Part shown: piece after piece, positions 1 through 6,640 of the stretch | Numbering within the stretch: position 1 is the first letter of the stretch | How the letters are laid out: every line of letters begins with the position of its first letter | Assembly (NCBI GenBank): GCA_000435595.1 | Contig: FR895342.1 | Coordinates: 1 to 9,658 of the forward strand | Direction of reading: 5' to 3' | From: Firmicutes bacterium CAG:882 | GTDB taxonomy: Bacteria > Bacillota > Clostridia > Lachnospirales > Lachnospiraceae | DNA: 9,658 bases | Translations under genes and position numbers: made by a program | The notes under the pieces: generated by a model | Database searches by the model: none | Told to the model about the DNA's origin: nothing | The model's input: only the letters and a program-made list of their open reading frames with translations

Positions 1-1
1 C

Positions 2-1006
2 CCTCCTATCTTCGCAAGATACGGAATCTACAATGAGGCTTCCAAGCCACCATTCAAGAGAATACCTTACCTTGAGGCTATGGACAAGTACGGCTCGGAT
101 AAGCCTGATCTTCGTATCAGCCTTATTGTGCAGGACGCTACAGACGTTCTTGCAGACTGCGGCTTCGGTCCATTTGCGGGAAATAAGGTTAAGGCTGTGG
201 TTGCAGAGAACTTCACAGGTACAAGAAAGCAGATCGACAAGCTCTGCGCCGATATTGAGGTTGTAAGCGGACAGAAGGCTTACTATTTCAGGCTTGATGA
301 GAACGGCGAGCTTGTCGGCGGTATCGCTAAGTTCGTTCAGGAGCATAAGGATGCGGTAGTTAAGGCACTTGGTCTTAAGAACGGTGATTTCGTTGCACTT
401 GCAGCGGGTGATTTAAAGACGGCACAGAAGACAGCCGGAGTTATCAGAAAGGCTATCGGCAACAGCTTTGACGGATACATGAAGAAGGAGTGCTATGAGT
501 TCTGCTGGATAGTTGACTTCCCTATGTATGAGATTGGCGAGGAGTCGGGCGAGCTTGAGTTCTGCCACAATCCATTCTCAATGCCGCAGGGCGGAGCAGA
601 GGCTCTTGACACTATGAACCCTCTCGACATTTTGGCATATCAGTATGACCTTGTATGTAACGGTGTTGAGCTTTCATCAGGTGCTGTCCGCAACCATGAT
701 CCTGAGATTATGATTAAGGCATTCAAGCTTGTAGGTCTTGGCGAGGATGATGTTAAAGCTAAGTTCCCTGCAATGTACAATGCATTCTGCTATGGTGCAC
801 CGCCACATGCAGGTATTGCACCGGGTGTTGATCGTATGGTAATGCTCATCGCAGGTGAGGAGAGCATCCGTGAGATTATTCCGTTCCCGATGAACAAGAA
901 CGCACAGGATGTCATGATGGGTGCACCTGCAACAGTTACGGAGAAGCAGCTTCGTGAGGTCCATATTAAGATTGTAGAGGATAAGAAGGAAGAGGATACA
1001 GAGTAA
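2..1006 (+). CDS. aspS: Aspartate--tRNA ligase (AspRS), C-terminal part, 5' end outside window
   Basis: Cytoplasmic class II aminoacyl-tRNA synthetase that charges tRNA-Asp with aspartate. The reading frame is already open at base 2, so about 335 residues are visible of a family usually near 590; the anticodon-binding OB fold and class II motifs 1 and 2 lie off the left edge. Visible blocks, in order: the family signature YGSDKPDLR (codons from about base 89), the inserted GAD domain (about bases 140-460), the active-site region WIVDFPMYE, the HNPFSMPQ block, LSSGAVRNHDPEIM, and class II motif 3 in GAPPHAGIAPGVDRMVML with its ATP-binding arginine, followed by the conserved PFPMNKNAQDVMMGAP end. 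The tail is acidic and lysine-rich. Because the N-terminal domain is missing, I cannot judge whether it is a discriminating or non-discriminating AspRS. A strong terminator follows the stop, so it is the last gene of its transcript. Confidence 0.97.
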   Translation, partial: PPIFARYGIYNEASKPPFKRIPYLEAMDKYGSDKPDLRISLIVQDATDVLADCGFGPFAGNKVKAVVAENFTGTRKQIDKLCADIEVVSGQKAYYFRLDENGELVGGIAKFVQEHKDAVVKALGLKNGDFVALAAGDLKTAQKTAGVIRKAIGNSFDGYMKKECYEFCWIVDFPMYEIGEESGELEFCHNPFSMPQGGAEALDTMNPLDILAYQYDLVCNGVELSSGAVRNHDPEIMIKAFKLVGLGEDDVKAKFPAMYNAFCYGAPPHAGIAPGVDRMVMLIAGEESIREIIPFPMNKNAQDVMMGAPATVTEKQLREVHIKIVEDKKEEDTE

Positions 1007-1040
1007 TATACTTAATAATTTAAGACAGTAATTAACACAG

Positions 1041-1084
1041 CTCCCGTATCGGAAAGAGATTTCCGGTGCGGGAGTTCTTTCTTT
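1041..1084 (+). terminator. Intrinsic terminator of aspS
   Basis: A 15-bp stem (1041-1055 with 1060-1074, two G-U pairs) closes a GAGA loop and is followed by the T-rich tract TTCTTTCTTT. It starts 35 bases after the aspS stop, a standard Rho-independent terminator layout. Confidence 0.93.
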
Positions 1085-1104
1085 AACAGGTATCATACAG
1101 GATA

Positions 1105-1133
1105 TTGACAATGGGGATAAAATATGCTAATGT
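1105..1133 (+). promoter_or_regulatory. Candidate promoter for the Rpn-family gene
   Basis: A perfect -35 hexamer TTGACA (1105-1110) is followed after 17 bases by TAATGT (1128-1133), a weak -10. It lies just after the aspS terminator and would give a leader of about 180 bases before the Rpn start at 1322. The rest of that leader holds no convincing gene. A 65-codon open frame (1124-1321) crosses it, but its start would lie upstream of this promoter's transcription start and it has no clear ribosome binding site. Confidence 0.4.
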
Positions 1134-1284
1134 TCTATCAAAGCATATTTCTTGAAATTCTTAACTTCTTTTTTCAGAGAGCGTATGAATGTATTTCATG
1201 GCGGGTATTCAGAGGTCTATGCTTGTATTCCATTAACTTAGCAGGGGACAACGGATGCTGTCGTGATGATATAGCCGGTATGTG

Positions 1285-1315
1285 TATCTCCTGCAATATA
1301 CAATTACAGGAGATA
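1285..1315 (+). promoter_or_regulatory. Hairpin covering the ribosome binding site of the Rpn-family gene
   Basis: TATCTCCTG (1285-1293) and CAGGAGATA (1307-1315) form a perfect 9-bp stem with a 13-base AT-rich loop. The Shine-Dalgarno sequence AGGAG (1308-1312), 9 bases before the ATG at 1322, lies wholly in the right arm and pairs with CTCCT. In the mRNA this should reduce initiation unless the stem is opened. No T-run follows, so it is not a terminator. Confidence 0.6.
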
Positions 1316-1321
1316 TATTAA

Positions 1322-2347
1322 ATGGCAGTAATTAGTAACAGTGCGATAGCTGCTGATTTGGCGGTGGCAGGGAAAAAGGCAAAGTATGATAGCTATATAA
1401 AAAATATTTTGTCCAATAAGAGCATTTTGGCATGGATACTTAAATTTACGACGGATGAATTCAGAGATTTTGATATAGTGGATATTGTGGAGTGTATTGA
1501 AAATCCTGAGATTGGGAGTGCGGCAGTAAATCCGGGATATGGCAGCTATGAAAAGGTTATAGGGTTGAAAAATGAGGATAAAGTGCCGAACGAGGGAGAA
1601 GTGGTATATGATATCAGGTTTAATGTATATAAGCCTGTGAATTCATACGATAAAGAAAATGTGCCGAAAGAAAATATAAAGCTTATAATAAATGTGGAGG
1701 CGCAGAAAAATTTTTATCCCGGTTATAATATAGTTGCAAGAGCGATATTTTACTGTGCCAGACTTTTATCAGCACAGATGGGAACGGAATTTACGGCAAA
1801 GAATTATGATGATATAAAGAAGGTTTACAGTATATGGATTTGCATGGACACCAACAGGGAATCAGAGAATACAATTACAAGCTATGAGATACAGCCGAGG
1901 AGCATTTATGGAGACGTTAAGAACTTTCAGGGGTGCGATTTACTCAGAGCGGTCATGGTTTGCCTTGGTAACAATGTTGAAGGATGCTATAATGAAGAAA
2001 AAGATGGCGGTGCGATATTGCTTAATCTTTTAAGCACCATTGTAAATGATAAGATTCAGGTCAGTGAGAAGCTGAGAATTTTGAAGGAAGAATATTCGAT
2101 TGAGACAACAAAAGGAATTAGGGAGGAGATGGCAGATATGTGCAATTTATCGGATGCGATTGAACAGAGGGGTATAGAGCTGGGAATGCAGCATGGTATA
2201 CAGCGTGGAGAAGCTGTAAAGTTATGTGAACTGGTTGATGGCTTTGTGAAAAGGAATGCAGTAACGGTTGAAAAAGCCTGTGATATGATGGGAGTGTCGG
2301 TCAGTGAATATAATGATGCCAAGAAATTATTGGACATAGGAATGTAA
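1322..2347 (+). CDS. Rpn-family PD-(D/E)XK nuclease / putative transposase
   Basis: A 341-residue protein of the Rpn (PDDEXK_2) type, predicted to be a metal-dependent DNA endonuclease. Known relatives promote recombination or act as toxic anti-phage nucleases; those roles are family knowledge, not shown here. The fold signature is visible: D97 in VVYDIRF, then E126 and Q128 in LIINVEAQ, the usual D...ExQ active site, followed by a conserved helix (YNIVARAIFYCARLLS) and strand (KVYSIWICMD). The N-terminal half carries the nuclease core. The C-terminal part (about 265-341) has the glycine-spaced EQRGIELGMQHGIQRGEA segment and a short helical tail, typical of the variable Rpn C-terminus. The ATG at 1322 has an AGGAG at 9 bases, but that site is buried in a hairpin. 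The gene stands alone and its codons look more AT-rich than the copper genes, consistent with horizontal acquisition. An internal ribosome binding site and start (see 2138) could make a C-terminal product. Confidence 0.88.
   Translation: MAVISNSAIAADLAVAGKKAKYDSYIKNILSNKSILAWILKFTTDEFRDFDIVDIVECIENPEIGSAAVNPGYGSYEKVIGLKNEDKVPNEGEVVYDIRFNVYKPVNSYDKENVPKENIKLIINVEAQKNFYPGYNIVARAIFYCARLLSAQMGTEFTAKNYDDIKKVYSIWICMDTNRESENTITSYEIQPRSIYGDVKNFQGCDLLRAVMVCLGNNVEGCYNEEKDGGAILLNLLSTIVNDKIQVSEKLRILKEEYSIETTKGIREEMADMCNLSDAIEQRGIELGMQHGIQRGEAVKLCELVDGFVKRNAVTVEKACDMMGVSVSEYNDAKKLLDIGM
2138..2347 (+). CDS. Possible intragenic C-terminal Rpn product (internal start)
   Basis: Inside the Rpn gene, in the same frame, the purine run GGGAGGAG (2121-2128) precedes an ATG at 2138 (Met273) by 9 bases, a much better exposed ribosome binding site than that of the full gene. 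Translation from here would give 69 residues: the glycine-spaced segment plus the C-terminal helices, with no nuclease core. In E. coli, Rpn genes are known to encode such in-frame small C-terminal proteins that inhibit the full-length nuclease; applying that here is inference. A purine-rich stretch can also arise by chance from Glu/Gly codons (REEM), and the ATG at 2129 is too close to the site to be used well. Confidence 0.35.
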   Translation: MCNLSDAIEQRGIELGMQHGIQRGEAVKLCELVDGFVKRNAVTVEKACDMMGVSVSEYNDAKKLLDIGM

Positions 2348-2482
2348 TTTCTGATTTTACATGCATTTTACATTAAAATGATGATAGTTTTTAGATTTAC
2401 AGCTATATACTTATAGTCAGAATGGCTGCAAAGCCATACCATGAGGAGTCAACAAGGCAATTTTACGGGAAATGAGGCAGAT

Positions 2483-3139
2483 ATGACATACAAGGAAATA
2501 AGAAAAAATAAAGAAATTAACGCGTATATAAAAAAGGGAAATGATAATCTGGGTGTGTTGGGCTACACGGATCACTCGCAGGTTCACTGCACGCTAGTCG
2601 CAGAGAGGGCAGCTATGATACTCGAGAAGTTCGGCTGTACGGAGCACGATATCGAGCTTGTGAAGATTGCAGGATATATGCATGATATAGGAAATTCAAT
2701 CAATCGAAAGAATCATGCGGAATATGGAGCACTGCTTGCCAATGAGCTTTTACAGCGCACGGATATGAGTCTTGAAGACCGTGTTACGGTGGTGTCCGCC
2801 ATAGCAAATCATGACGAGTCGACCGGCGGAGCCGTGGACATAATATCTGCGGCACTTATTATTGCGGATAAGACTGATGTGCGAAGGGACAGAGTGAGAG
2901 AGAAGGATAAAGCACAGTATGATATACATGACAGAGTCAACTATGCCGTGGAGGCATCGGCACTTAAGATTTCAACCGAGAAGAAGCAGATAGCACTCAA
3001 TCTTCAGATAGATGAGAGCATATGCACCATGTATGACTATTTTGATATATTTTTGGGGAGAATGCAGATGTGCAGGCATGCAGCCGAGTTTTTTGATGCA
3101 AGATTCAAGCTGACGGCAAACGGAAGCAAGGTATTATAA
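2483..3139 (+). CDS. HD-domain phosphohydrolase, small soluble
   Basis: A 218-residue cytoplasmic HD-superfamily protein, expected to be a metal-dependent phosphohydrolase; the substrate cannot be read from sequence. From the chosen start, the metal ligands are visible as H31/H35 in TDHSQVH, H67-D68 in GYMHDIGN, H78 in KNHAEYG, H110-D111 in ANHDES and D129 in IADKTDVRRDR. The domain fills about residues 25-150, and a C-terminal part of about 65 residues (EASALKISTEKKQIALNLQID) resembles the tail of related clostridial HD proteins. I chose the ATG at 2483 because GAGG lies 5 bases upstream. An in-frame ATG at 2441 would add 14 residues but has no ribosome binding site and follows directly on a small hairpin (2422-2437). 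It has the same orientation as the PfkB kinase, 162 bases upstream of it, and may share a transcript with it. No GYP motif is present, so it is not a cyclic-di-GMP HD-GYP enzyme. Confidence 0.85.
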   Translation: MTYKEIRKNKEINAYIKKGNDNLGVLGYTDHSQVHCTLVAERAAMILEKFGCTEHDIELVKIAGYMHDIGNSINRKNHAEYGALLANELLQRTDMSLEDRVTVVSAIANHDESTGGAVDIISAALIIADKTDVRRDRVREKDKAQYDIHDRVNYAVEASALKISTEKKQIALNLQIDESICTMYDYFDIFLGRMQMCRHAAEFFDARFKLTANGSKVL

Positions 3140-3198
3140 AAATATTGCTTTGCAAAATTACAAACATGTCTTATAATTGCCACATAACTATATGCTGT

Positions 3199-3296
3199 GT
3201 GCCGGATTCAAGCCCGGTACATGGTGAGATGCGAAGCATCGATTTTATAATGAGCAGATAGCGAAGCGGACTGCGAATATCATTGGATAAGCGAGG
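3199..3296 (+). repeat. Dispersed intergenic repeat, copy A (hairpins plus conserved core)
   Basis: The gap between the HD gene and the kinase holds a 7-bp stem (3199-3205 with 3214-3220), then GATGC-GAA-GCATC (3228-3240), then a core at 3250-3281 that begins ATGAGCAGATAGCGAAGCGG. The core recurs on the minus strand at 6079-6112: about 28 identical positions over 34 aligned columns, the differences being three transitions and three single-base gaps. The unit runs into GCGAGG (3291-3296), which serves as the ribosome binding site of the kinase. Confidence 0.5.
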
Positions 3297-3301
3297 TTGT
3301 T

Positions 3302-4225
3302 ATGGGAATAGTAGTTATGGGAGCCGTATTTGTGGATATCAAGGGATTTCCGGAGGATATCTATATTCCGGACGGAAGAAATGTGGGACATGTTGAATAT
3401 ATACATGGTGGTGTGAGTAGAAATGTAGTCGAGGATATAGCGAACATTGAGCTTCGACCGACTTTTGTCGGAATTGTTGATGACAGTGCTTTGGGTGAGG
3501 ATGTTGTGAAGAAGCTTAAGAATCACAAGGTGAATACGGAATATATTCAGACGATTCCGGGTGGAATGGGAACATGGCTTGCGGTGTTTGACCACAATGG
3601 CGACCTTGCGGGTTCCGTTTCACAGAGACCTAACCTGATGCCGATATTGGATATTCTTGACGAGAAGGGTGACGAGATATTTGCGAATGCAGACTCAATT
3701 ATAGTTGAGGTTGATATGGACAAGGAGATAATCAAGAAGGTTGTTTCACTTGCAAAACAATATGACAAGAAACTATATGGTGTTGTCAGCAATATGAGTA
3801 TAGCAGTGGAGAGACGTGATTTTCTCAAGCATTTTGATTGCTTTATATGTAACCAGCTCGAGGCCGGAATGTTGTTCATGGAGGATTATTCGGAAAAGTC
3901 GCCGGAGGAGTTAAGAGACATTCTTGCAAAGCGTGTAATTCTCGGAAGGATTCCTGCAATGATTGTCACAATGGGTGGTAACGGAGCGGTGTATGCCGAT
4001 ATGAACGGTGATAAAGGAATATGTCCTCCTCAGAGAGTGAGGGTTAAGGATACGACGGGTGCAGGTGATGCGTTCTGTGCAGGTGTTGCGAGCGGGCTTA
4101 CCTACGGAAAGACACTTGCTGAGTCAGTGGAGATTGGAAGCAGGCTTGCGGCATCGGTTATAACTTCATCGGAGAATGTATGTCCAAGATTCCTTCCTGA
4201 GGAGTTCGGAATTAAAGCACTTTAA
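3302..4225 (+). CDS. PfkB-family carbohydrate/nucleoside kinase, PsuK-like
   Basis: A 307-residue ribokinase-fold (PfkB) kinase, the usual length, which transfers phosphate from ATP to a sugar or nucleoside hydroxyl in the cytoplasm. N-terminal substrate-lid region: MGAVFVDIKGFPE, then the glycine motif HGGVSRN (35-41). The GGVxRN form is characteristic of pseudouridine kinase and close relatives rather than the GGKGAN of ribokinases. NQLEA (184-188) is the Mg/phosphate loop, MGGNGAV (224-230) the next conserved turn, and DTTGAGDAF (250-258) the family's second signature with the anion hole and catalytic base D256. All catalytic elements are intact. The ATG at 3302 follows GCGAGG by 5 bases. 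No pseudouridine glycosidase (PsuG) or transporter lies within the window, so the substrate remains open; pseudouridine, another nucleoside or a sugar are all possible. Confidence 0.87.
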   Translation: MGIVVMGAVFVDIKGFPEDIYIPDGRNVGHVEYIHGGVSRNVVEDIANIELRPTFVGIVDDSALGEDVVKKLKNHKVNTEYIQTIPGGMGTWLAVFDHNGDLAGSVSQRPNLMPILDILDEKGDEIFANADSIIVEVDMDKEIIKKVVSLAKQYDKKLYGVVSNMSIAVERRDFLKHFDCFICNQLEAGMLFMEDYSEKSPEELRDILAKRVILGRIPAMIVTMGGNGAVYADMNGDKGICPPQRVRVKDTTGAGDAFCAGVASGLTYGKTLAESVEIGSRLAASVITSSENVCPRFLPEEFGIKAL

Positions 4226-4242
4226 GACATATATCTTAACAT

Positions 4243-4302
4243 AAAAATGACAGTGTGAACTATGATTAAAAGTGATTAAATAAAGTTCACGCTGTCATTT
4301 TT
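4243..4302. terminator. Bidirectional terminator between convergent kinase and HD-GYP genes
   Basis: AAAAATGACAGTGTGAAC (4243-4260) and GTTCACGCTGTCATTTTT (4285-4302) form an 18-bp stem with a single G-T wobble and a 24-base loop. A-runs on the left and T-runs on the right let it end transcription from both sides. It starts 17 bases after the kinase stop and lies 15 bases beyond the HD-GYP stop. Confidence 0.9.
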
Positions 4303-4317
4303 GATTCAGGAAAAGTT

Positions 4318-6012
4318 TCAGGTATCGCCTGTGTCAAGTACGGCTTCCATCTCATCAATATGGTCGAGAAATATTGATGCAATGTCAGGATCAAATTGCG
4401 TACCGATATTCTCGCGTATAATGACAATGGATTTTTCCTTTGGAAATCCGTCCTTATAATGACGCTTAGAGCGGAGAGCCTCATACACATCGGCAACGGC
4501 CATTATTCTTGCAGCTAAAGGAATATCGGTGCCGCCTATGCCTGTTGGATATCCATTGCCGTCATAGCGCTCATGATGGTAGAGTACCATGTCATGGGCA
4601 ATCTGGTAATATGTATCGCTCTCGAACCCCTTGATGGTGTTCTCAAGAATCTTGGCACCTTCCTGGGGGTGGGTTTTCATAACGGCAAACTCTTCGTCGG
4701 TCAGCTTGCCTTTTTTCTGTAATATGCTGTCAGGAATTGCAACCTTTCCGATGTCGTGAAGATGTGCGGCATTGGCGACCATCTGCGCGTAATCGGGTGT
4801 AATTATGCTGTTGTAGCGGTCATCCTCTGCCATTATATTTACAAGTACCCTCACAAGGTTGCCTGTGTTCTTGATATGCAGCCCTGTTATTCCGTCACGC
4901 GCCTCTATGATCGCGGCAAAGCTTCCGACAATCTCTCGCTGCATGAGAATAATTTCCTTTGTCTTTTTTGCGACCTCGTTTTGAAGTCTTTCAGTGTAAT
5001 AGTAGTGGTCGGTATTTTCAGTTATAATTAACATTTGACCATAATTCATTTTGTTATGCTGTATGTCACGAAGAGACAAATCATAGACATAGTTTTCGTT
5101 TCCGGAAATCTCCTCGAGATCAGGGGCAAGTTTCTGGCTTATGAAAAGCGGTTTTGCCTGTGTGGCAAGCTCCTTGAGATATTCAAGCGGCTTGTTTTTA
5201 TGTCCTAATTCTCTGACGCACTGCACAACCTTGTCGGCCTCGGCATTGGAATACACCTTGTTGCCGTATAAATCTGTTACTAGCAGGCCGTTTTTCATAT
5301 GGTCTATTGCTTCATCCTTGGCGAGAGTCAGTGTATCGAAAAGACCGTACCTGCGCATAAGACGCTCGAAAAAGAACACCGCGACAAGGTATGCTATTGC
5401 AGTGGCATCGTATCCGTTGGTAAGACCGGCAAGGTATGCGGCAAGACACACAATACTGAATATAATCAGCGTCAATAGAAGGAGAAGCTGTTTGCGGATT
5501 ATGGCGGATTCCGTCTTTTTGTACTTCTTTATGCATACGATTATCATTCCTATAAAATAGTAGCAGAGGAAAATGGTATATATATTGTACAGTATGCCGT
5601 GACCAAGTATTACATGGGGAAAAAGACCATCCTGTGTGAAATCGACCGATGAATAAAAAAGCAAGTGATGTTCATTTGTGAATACGAGTGAAGTTATTGT
5701 GAGGCATATTAAAAAGAATACATTTCTAAGTGTCTTTGATACGCTGACCCCACAATATTCCATGACAAACAGATATAATGAAAACAATATAAAAGGTTTC
5801 CCTATATATGTAACCTTCAAGGTCTGCATCGCGAGTTCTTTGGTGTCGGCTGTCATTTCAAGAGTATAGCCTACTAGATTGATGAGTGTAAAAGACATTA
5901 CAAGCAGCAGAAGAGTCTGCAATCTTGAACTTCTCTGCCGTACAACATAGAGAAGTTCAAAGAAGATGGCGATTATGCCTATATATTGAAGGATTAACAG
6001 TGCCTGATACAT
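4318..6012 (-). CDS. Membrane 7TM-PAS-HD-GYP protein, predicted c-di-GMP phosphodiesterase
   Basis: Predicted inner-membrane sensor enzyme that hydrolyses cyclic-di-GMP. With the ATG at 6012 it is 564 residues. The first ~220 residues hold about seven hydrophobic helices of the histidine-kinase 7TM type, ending in FFFERLMRRYGLFDTLTLAKDEAI. A PAS-like segment (about 235-335, HMKNGLLVTDLYGNKVYSNAEA) follows, then a short coiled helix (QNEVAKKTKEIILMQREIVGSF), then the HD-GYP domain. Metal and signature residues are intact: H379 in GLHIKNTG, H419-D420 in LHDIGKVAIPD, H448 in KTHPQEGA, and HHERYDGNGYP (479-489). I prefer ATG 6012 because AAAGG lies about 10 bases upstream. A GTG at 6045 would add 11 residues but has no ribosome binding site. 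No diguanylate cyclase (GGDEF) is in the window. The signal sensed is unknown. Confidence 0.92.
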   Translation of the reverse strand: MYQALLILQYIGIIAIFFELLYVVRQRSSRLQTLLLLVMSFTLINLVGYTLEMTADTKELAMQTLKVTYIGKPFILFSLYLFVMEYCGVSVSKTLRNVFFLICLTITSLVFTNEHHLLFYSSVDFTQDGLFPHVILGHGILYNIYTIFLCYYFIGMIIVCIKKYKKTESAIIRKQLLLLLTLIIFSIVCLAAYLAGLTNGYDATAIAYLVAVFFFERLMRRYGLFDTLTLAKDEAIDHMKNGLLVTDLYGNKVYSNAEADKVVQCVRELGHKNKPLEYLKELATQAKPLFISQKLAPDLEEISGNENYVYDLSLRDIQHNKMNYGQMLIITENTDHYYYTERLQNEVAKKTKEIILMQREIVGSFAAIIEARDGITGLHIKNTGNLVRVLVNIMAEDDRYNSIITPDYAQMVANAAHLHDIGKVAIPDSILQKKGKLTDEEFAVMKTHPQEGAKILENTIKGFESDTYYQIAHDMVLYHHERYDGNGYPTGIGGTDIPLAARIMAVADVYEALRSKRHYKDGFPKEKSIVIIRENIGTQFDPDIASIFLDHIDEMEAVLDTGDT

Positions 6013-6047
6013 TAAAAATCGACCTTTCTCATATGAAATATACACTT

Positions 6048-6075
6048 TTTTATAATGATATAGGTTTTAAGGTAA
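6048..6075 (-). promoter_or_regulatory. Weak candidate promoter for the HD-GYP gene
   Basis: Read on the minus strand, TTTACC is followed after about 16 bases by TATAAA, about 40 bases before the ATG at 6012. The -35 is poor and the region is AT-rich, so chance matches are likely. Confidence 0.27.
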
Positions 6076-6150
6076 AGCGGACATTCACAATCCGCTTTCG
6101 CTACTTGCTCATGAACGCAGTCGCGAACGAATTTTATCCCTTGATGTCTC
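6074..6150 (-). repeat. Dispersed intergenic repeat, copy B, upstream of the HD-GYP gene
   Basis: The minus strand of 6079-6112 begins ATGAGCAAGTAGCGAAAGCG and matches the core at 3250-3281. The unit contains an 8-bp stem, AAAGCGGA (6074-6081) with TCCGCTTT (6091-6098), and a further GC-rich part (6111-6130). Like copy A it points toward the start of the next gene, here about 65 bases away. I see no ORF or terminator T-run in it. Confidence 0.5.
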
Positions 6151-6177
6151 ATAATAACACATATAGGAGAATTATTC

Positions 6178-6227
6178 AAAAAAAAATTAAAAAAAGTCTT
6201 GCAAAATACCTACAGAGGGTATATTAT
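6178..6227 (+). promoter_or_regulatory. csoR-copA promoter with A-tract UP-like element
   Basis: TTGCAA (6199-6204), a 17-base spacer and TATTAT (6222-6227) form a good sigma-A-type promoter. It is preceded by an almost unbroken A-rich tract (6178-6195) that could act as an UP element. The predicted start near 6234 gives a leader of about 44 bases. A CsoR box fills the spacer and a second lies just after the start, so repression by occlusion is expected. Confidence 0.72.
6206..6222. promoter_or_regulatory. CsoR operator box 1
   Basis: ATACCTACAGAGGGTAT is an ATACC-N7-GGTAT inverted repeat with the G-rich right half typical of CsoR sites. It lies between the -35 and -10 of the csoR promoter. 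Confidence 0.78.
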
Positions 6228-6235
6228 ACCAACAG

Positions 6236-6252
6236 ATACCTGACGGGGGTAT
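6236..6252. promoter_or_regulatory. CsoR operator box 2
   Basis: ATACCTGACGGGGGTAT has the same ATACC-N7-GGTAT form as box 1 and starts exactly 30 bases after it, so both sites face the same side of the helix (about three turns). It lies at the predicted transcription start. Confidence 0.78.
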
Positions 6253-6277
6253 AATTCAAGAAGAACAGGAGCTTGAT

Positions 6278-6622
6278 ATGGGTAATAATAAAGACAACTG
6301 CCCGGCATGTGGCAATAAGACAGAGCAAAAATGCAGCTGTTGTGATAAGCATAAGGAGCGCTCTGAGAAGGAATACAAGGATTTGCTTAACCGTTTGAAG
6401 CGCATAGAGGGACAGGTAAGGGGAGTTGAGCGTATGATTGAGGAGGATGCATACTGTACTGATGTGCTTATTCAGGTTGCTGCAATTAATGCTGCACTCA
6501 ACAGCTTCAATAAGGTTCTTCTCGGAAATCATATAAGAACCTGTGTGGCGGAGAATATCCGCGAAGGGAATGATGAGGTTGTGGACGAGCTTGTGGGTGT
6601 TATACAGAAGCTTATGCGGTAG
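6278..6622 (+). CDS. csoR: CsoR, Cu(I)-sensing transcriptional repressor
   Basis: A 114-residue all-helical CsoR/RcnR-family repressor. It binds operator DNA as a tetramer when copper-free and is released by Cu(I). The core RLKRIEGQVRGVERMIEEDAYC is diagnostic. The copper ligands follow the CsoR pattern: C60 in YCTDVL, H85 and C89 in NHIRTCV, with the same 25- and 4-residue spacing as Bacillus subtilis CsoR (C45, H70, C74). This separates it from nickel-type (RcnR) and formaldehyde-type (FrmR) members. The N-terminus has an extra ~30 residues rich in Cys/His (C8, C11, C19, C21, C22, H25). ATG 6278 has AGGAG 6 bases upstream. It is first in an operon with copA and is probably autoregulated through the two boxes in its own promoter. 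Confidence 0.95.
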   Translation: MGNNKDNCPACGNKTEQKCSCCDKHKERSEKEYKDLLNRLKRIEGQVRGVERMIEEDAYCTDVLIQVAAINAALNSFNKVLLGNHIRTCVAENIREGNDEVVDELVGVIQKLMR

Positions 6623-6640
6623 TGAAAGGAGATGTGAAAT

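Noticed and set aside
1124..1321. 65-codon open frame in the leader of the Rpn gene
   Set aside because: No good ribosome binding site, a Cys/Phe/Ile-rich sequence without recognisable domain, and a start that overlaps the candidate promoter. Kept only as a possible read-through that could open the hairpin.
2422..2477. Possible third copy of the dispersed repeat before the HD-domain gene
   Set aside because: There is a small ATGGCT-GCAA-AGCCAT hairpin followed by ATGAGGAG, as in copy A, but further alignment falls to roughly chance-plus levels. Too weak to call.
5925..6254. 109-codon plus-strand frame across the HD-GYP/csoR divergent region
   Set aside because: It runs antisense through the HD-GYP start, over the repeat and across the CsoR boxes and promoter, and its product resembles no family. 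Regulatory DNA explains the region better.
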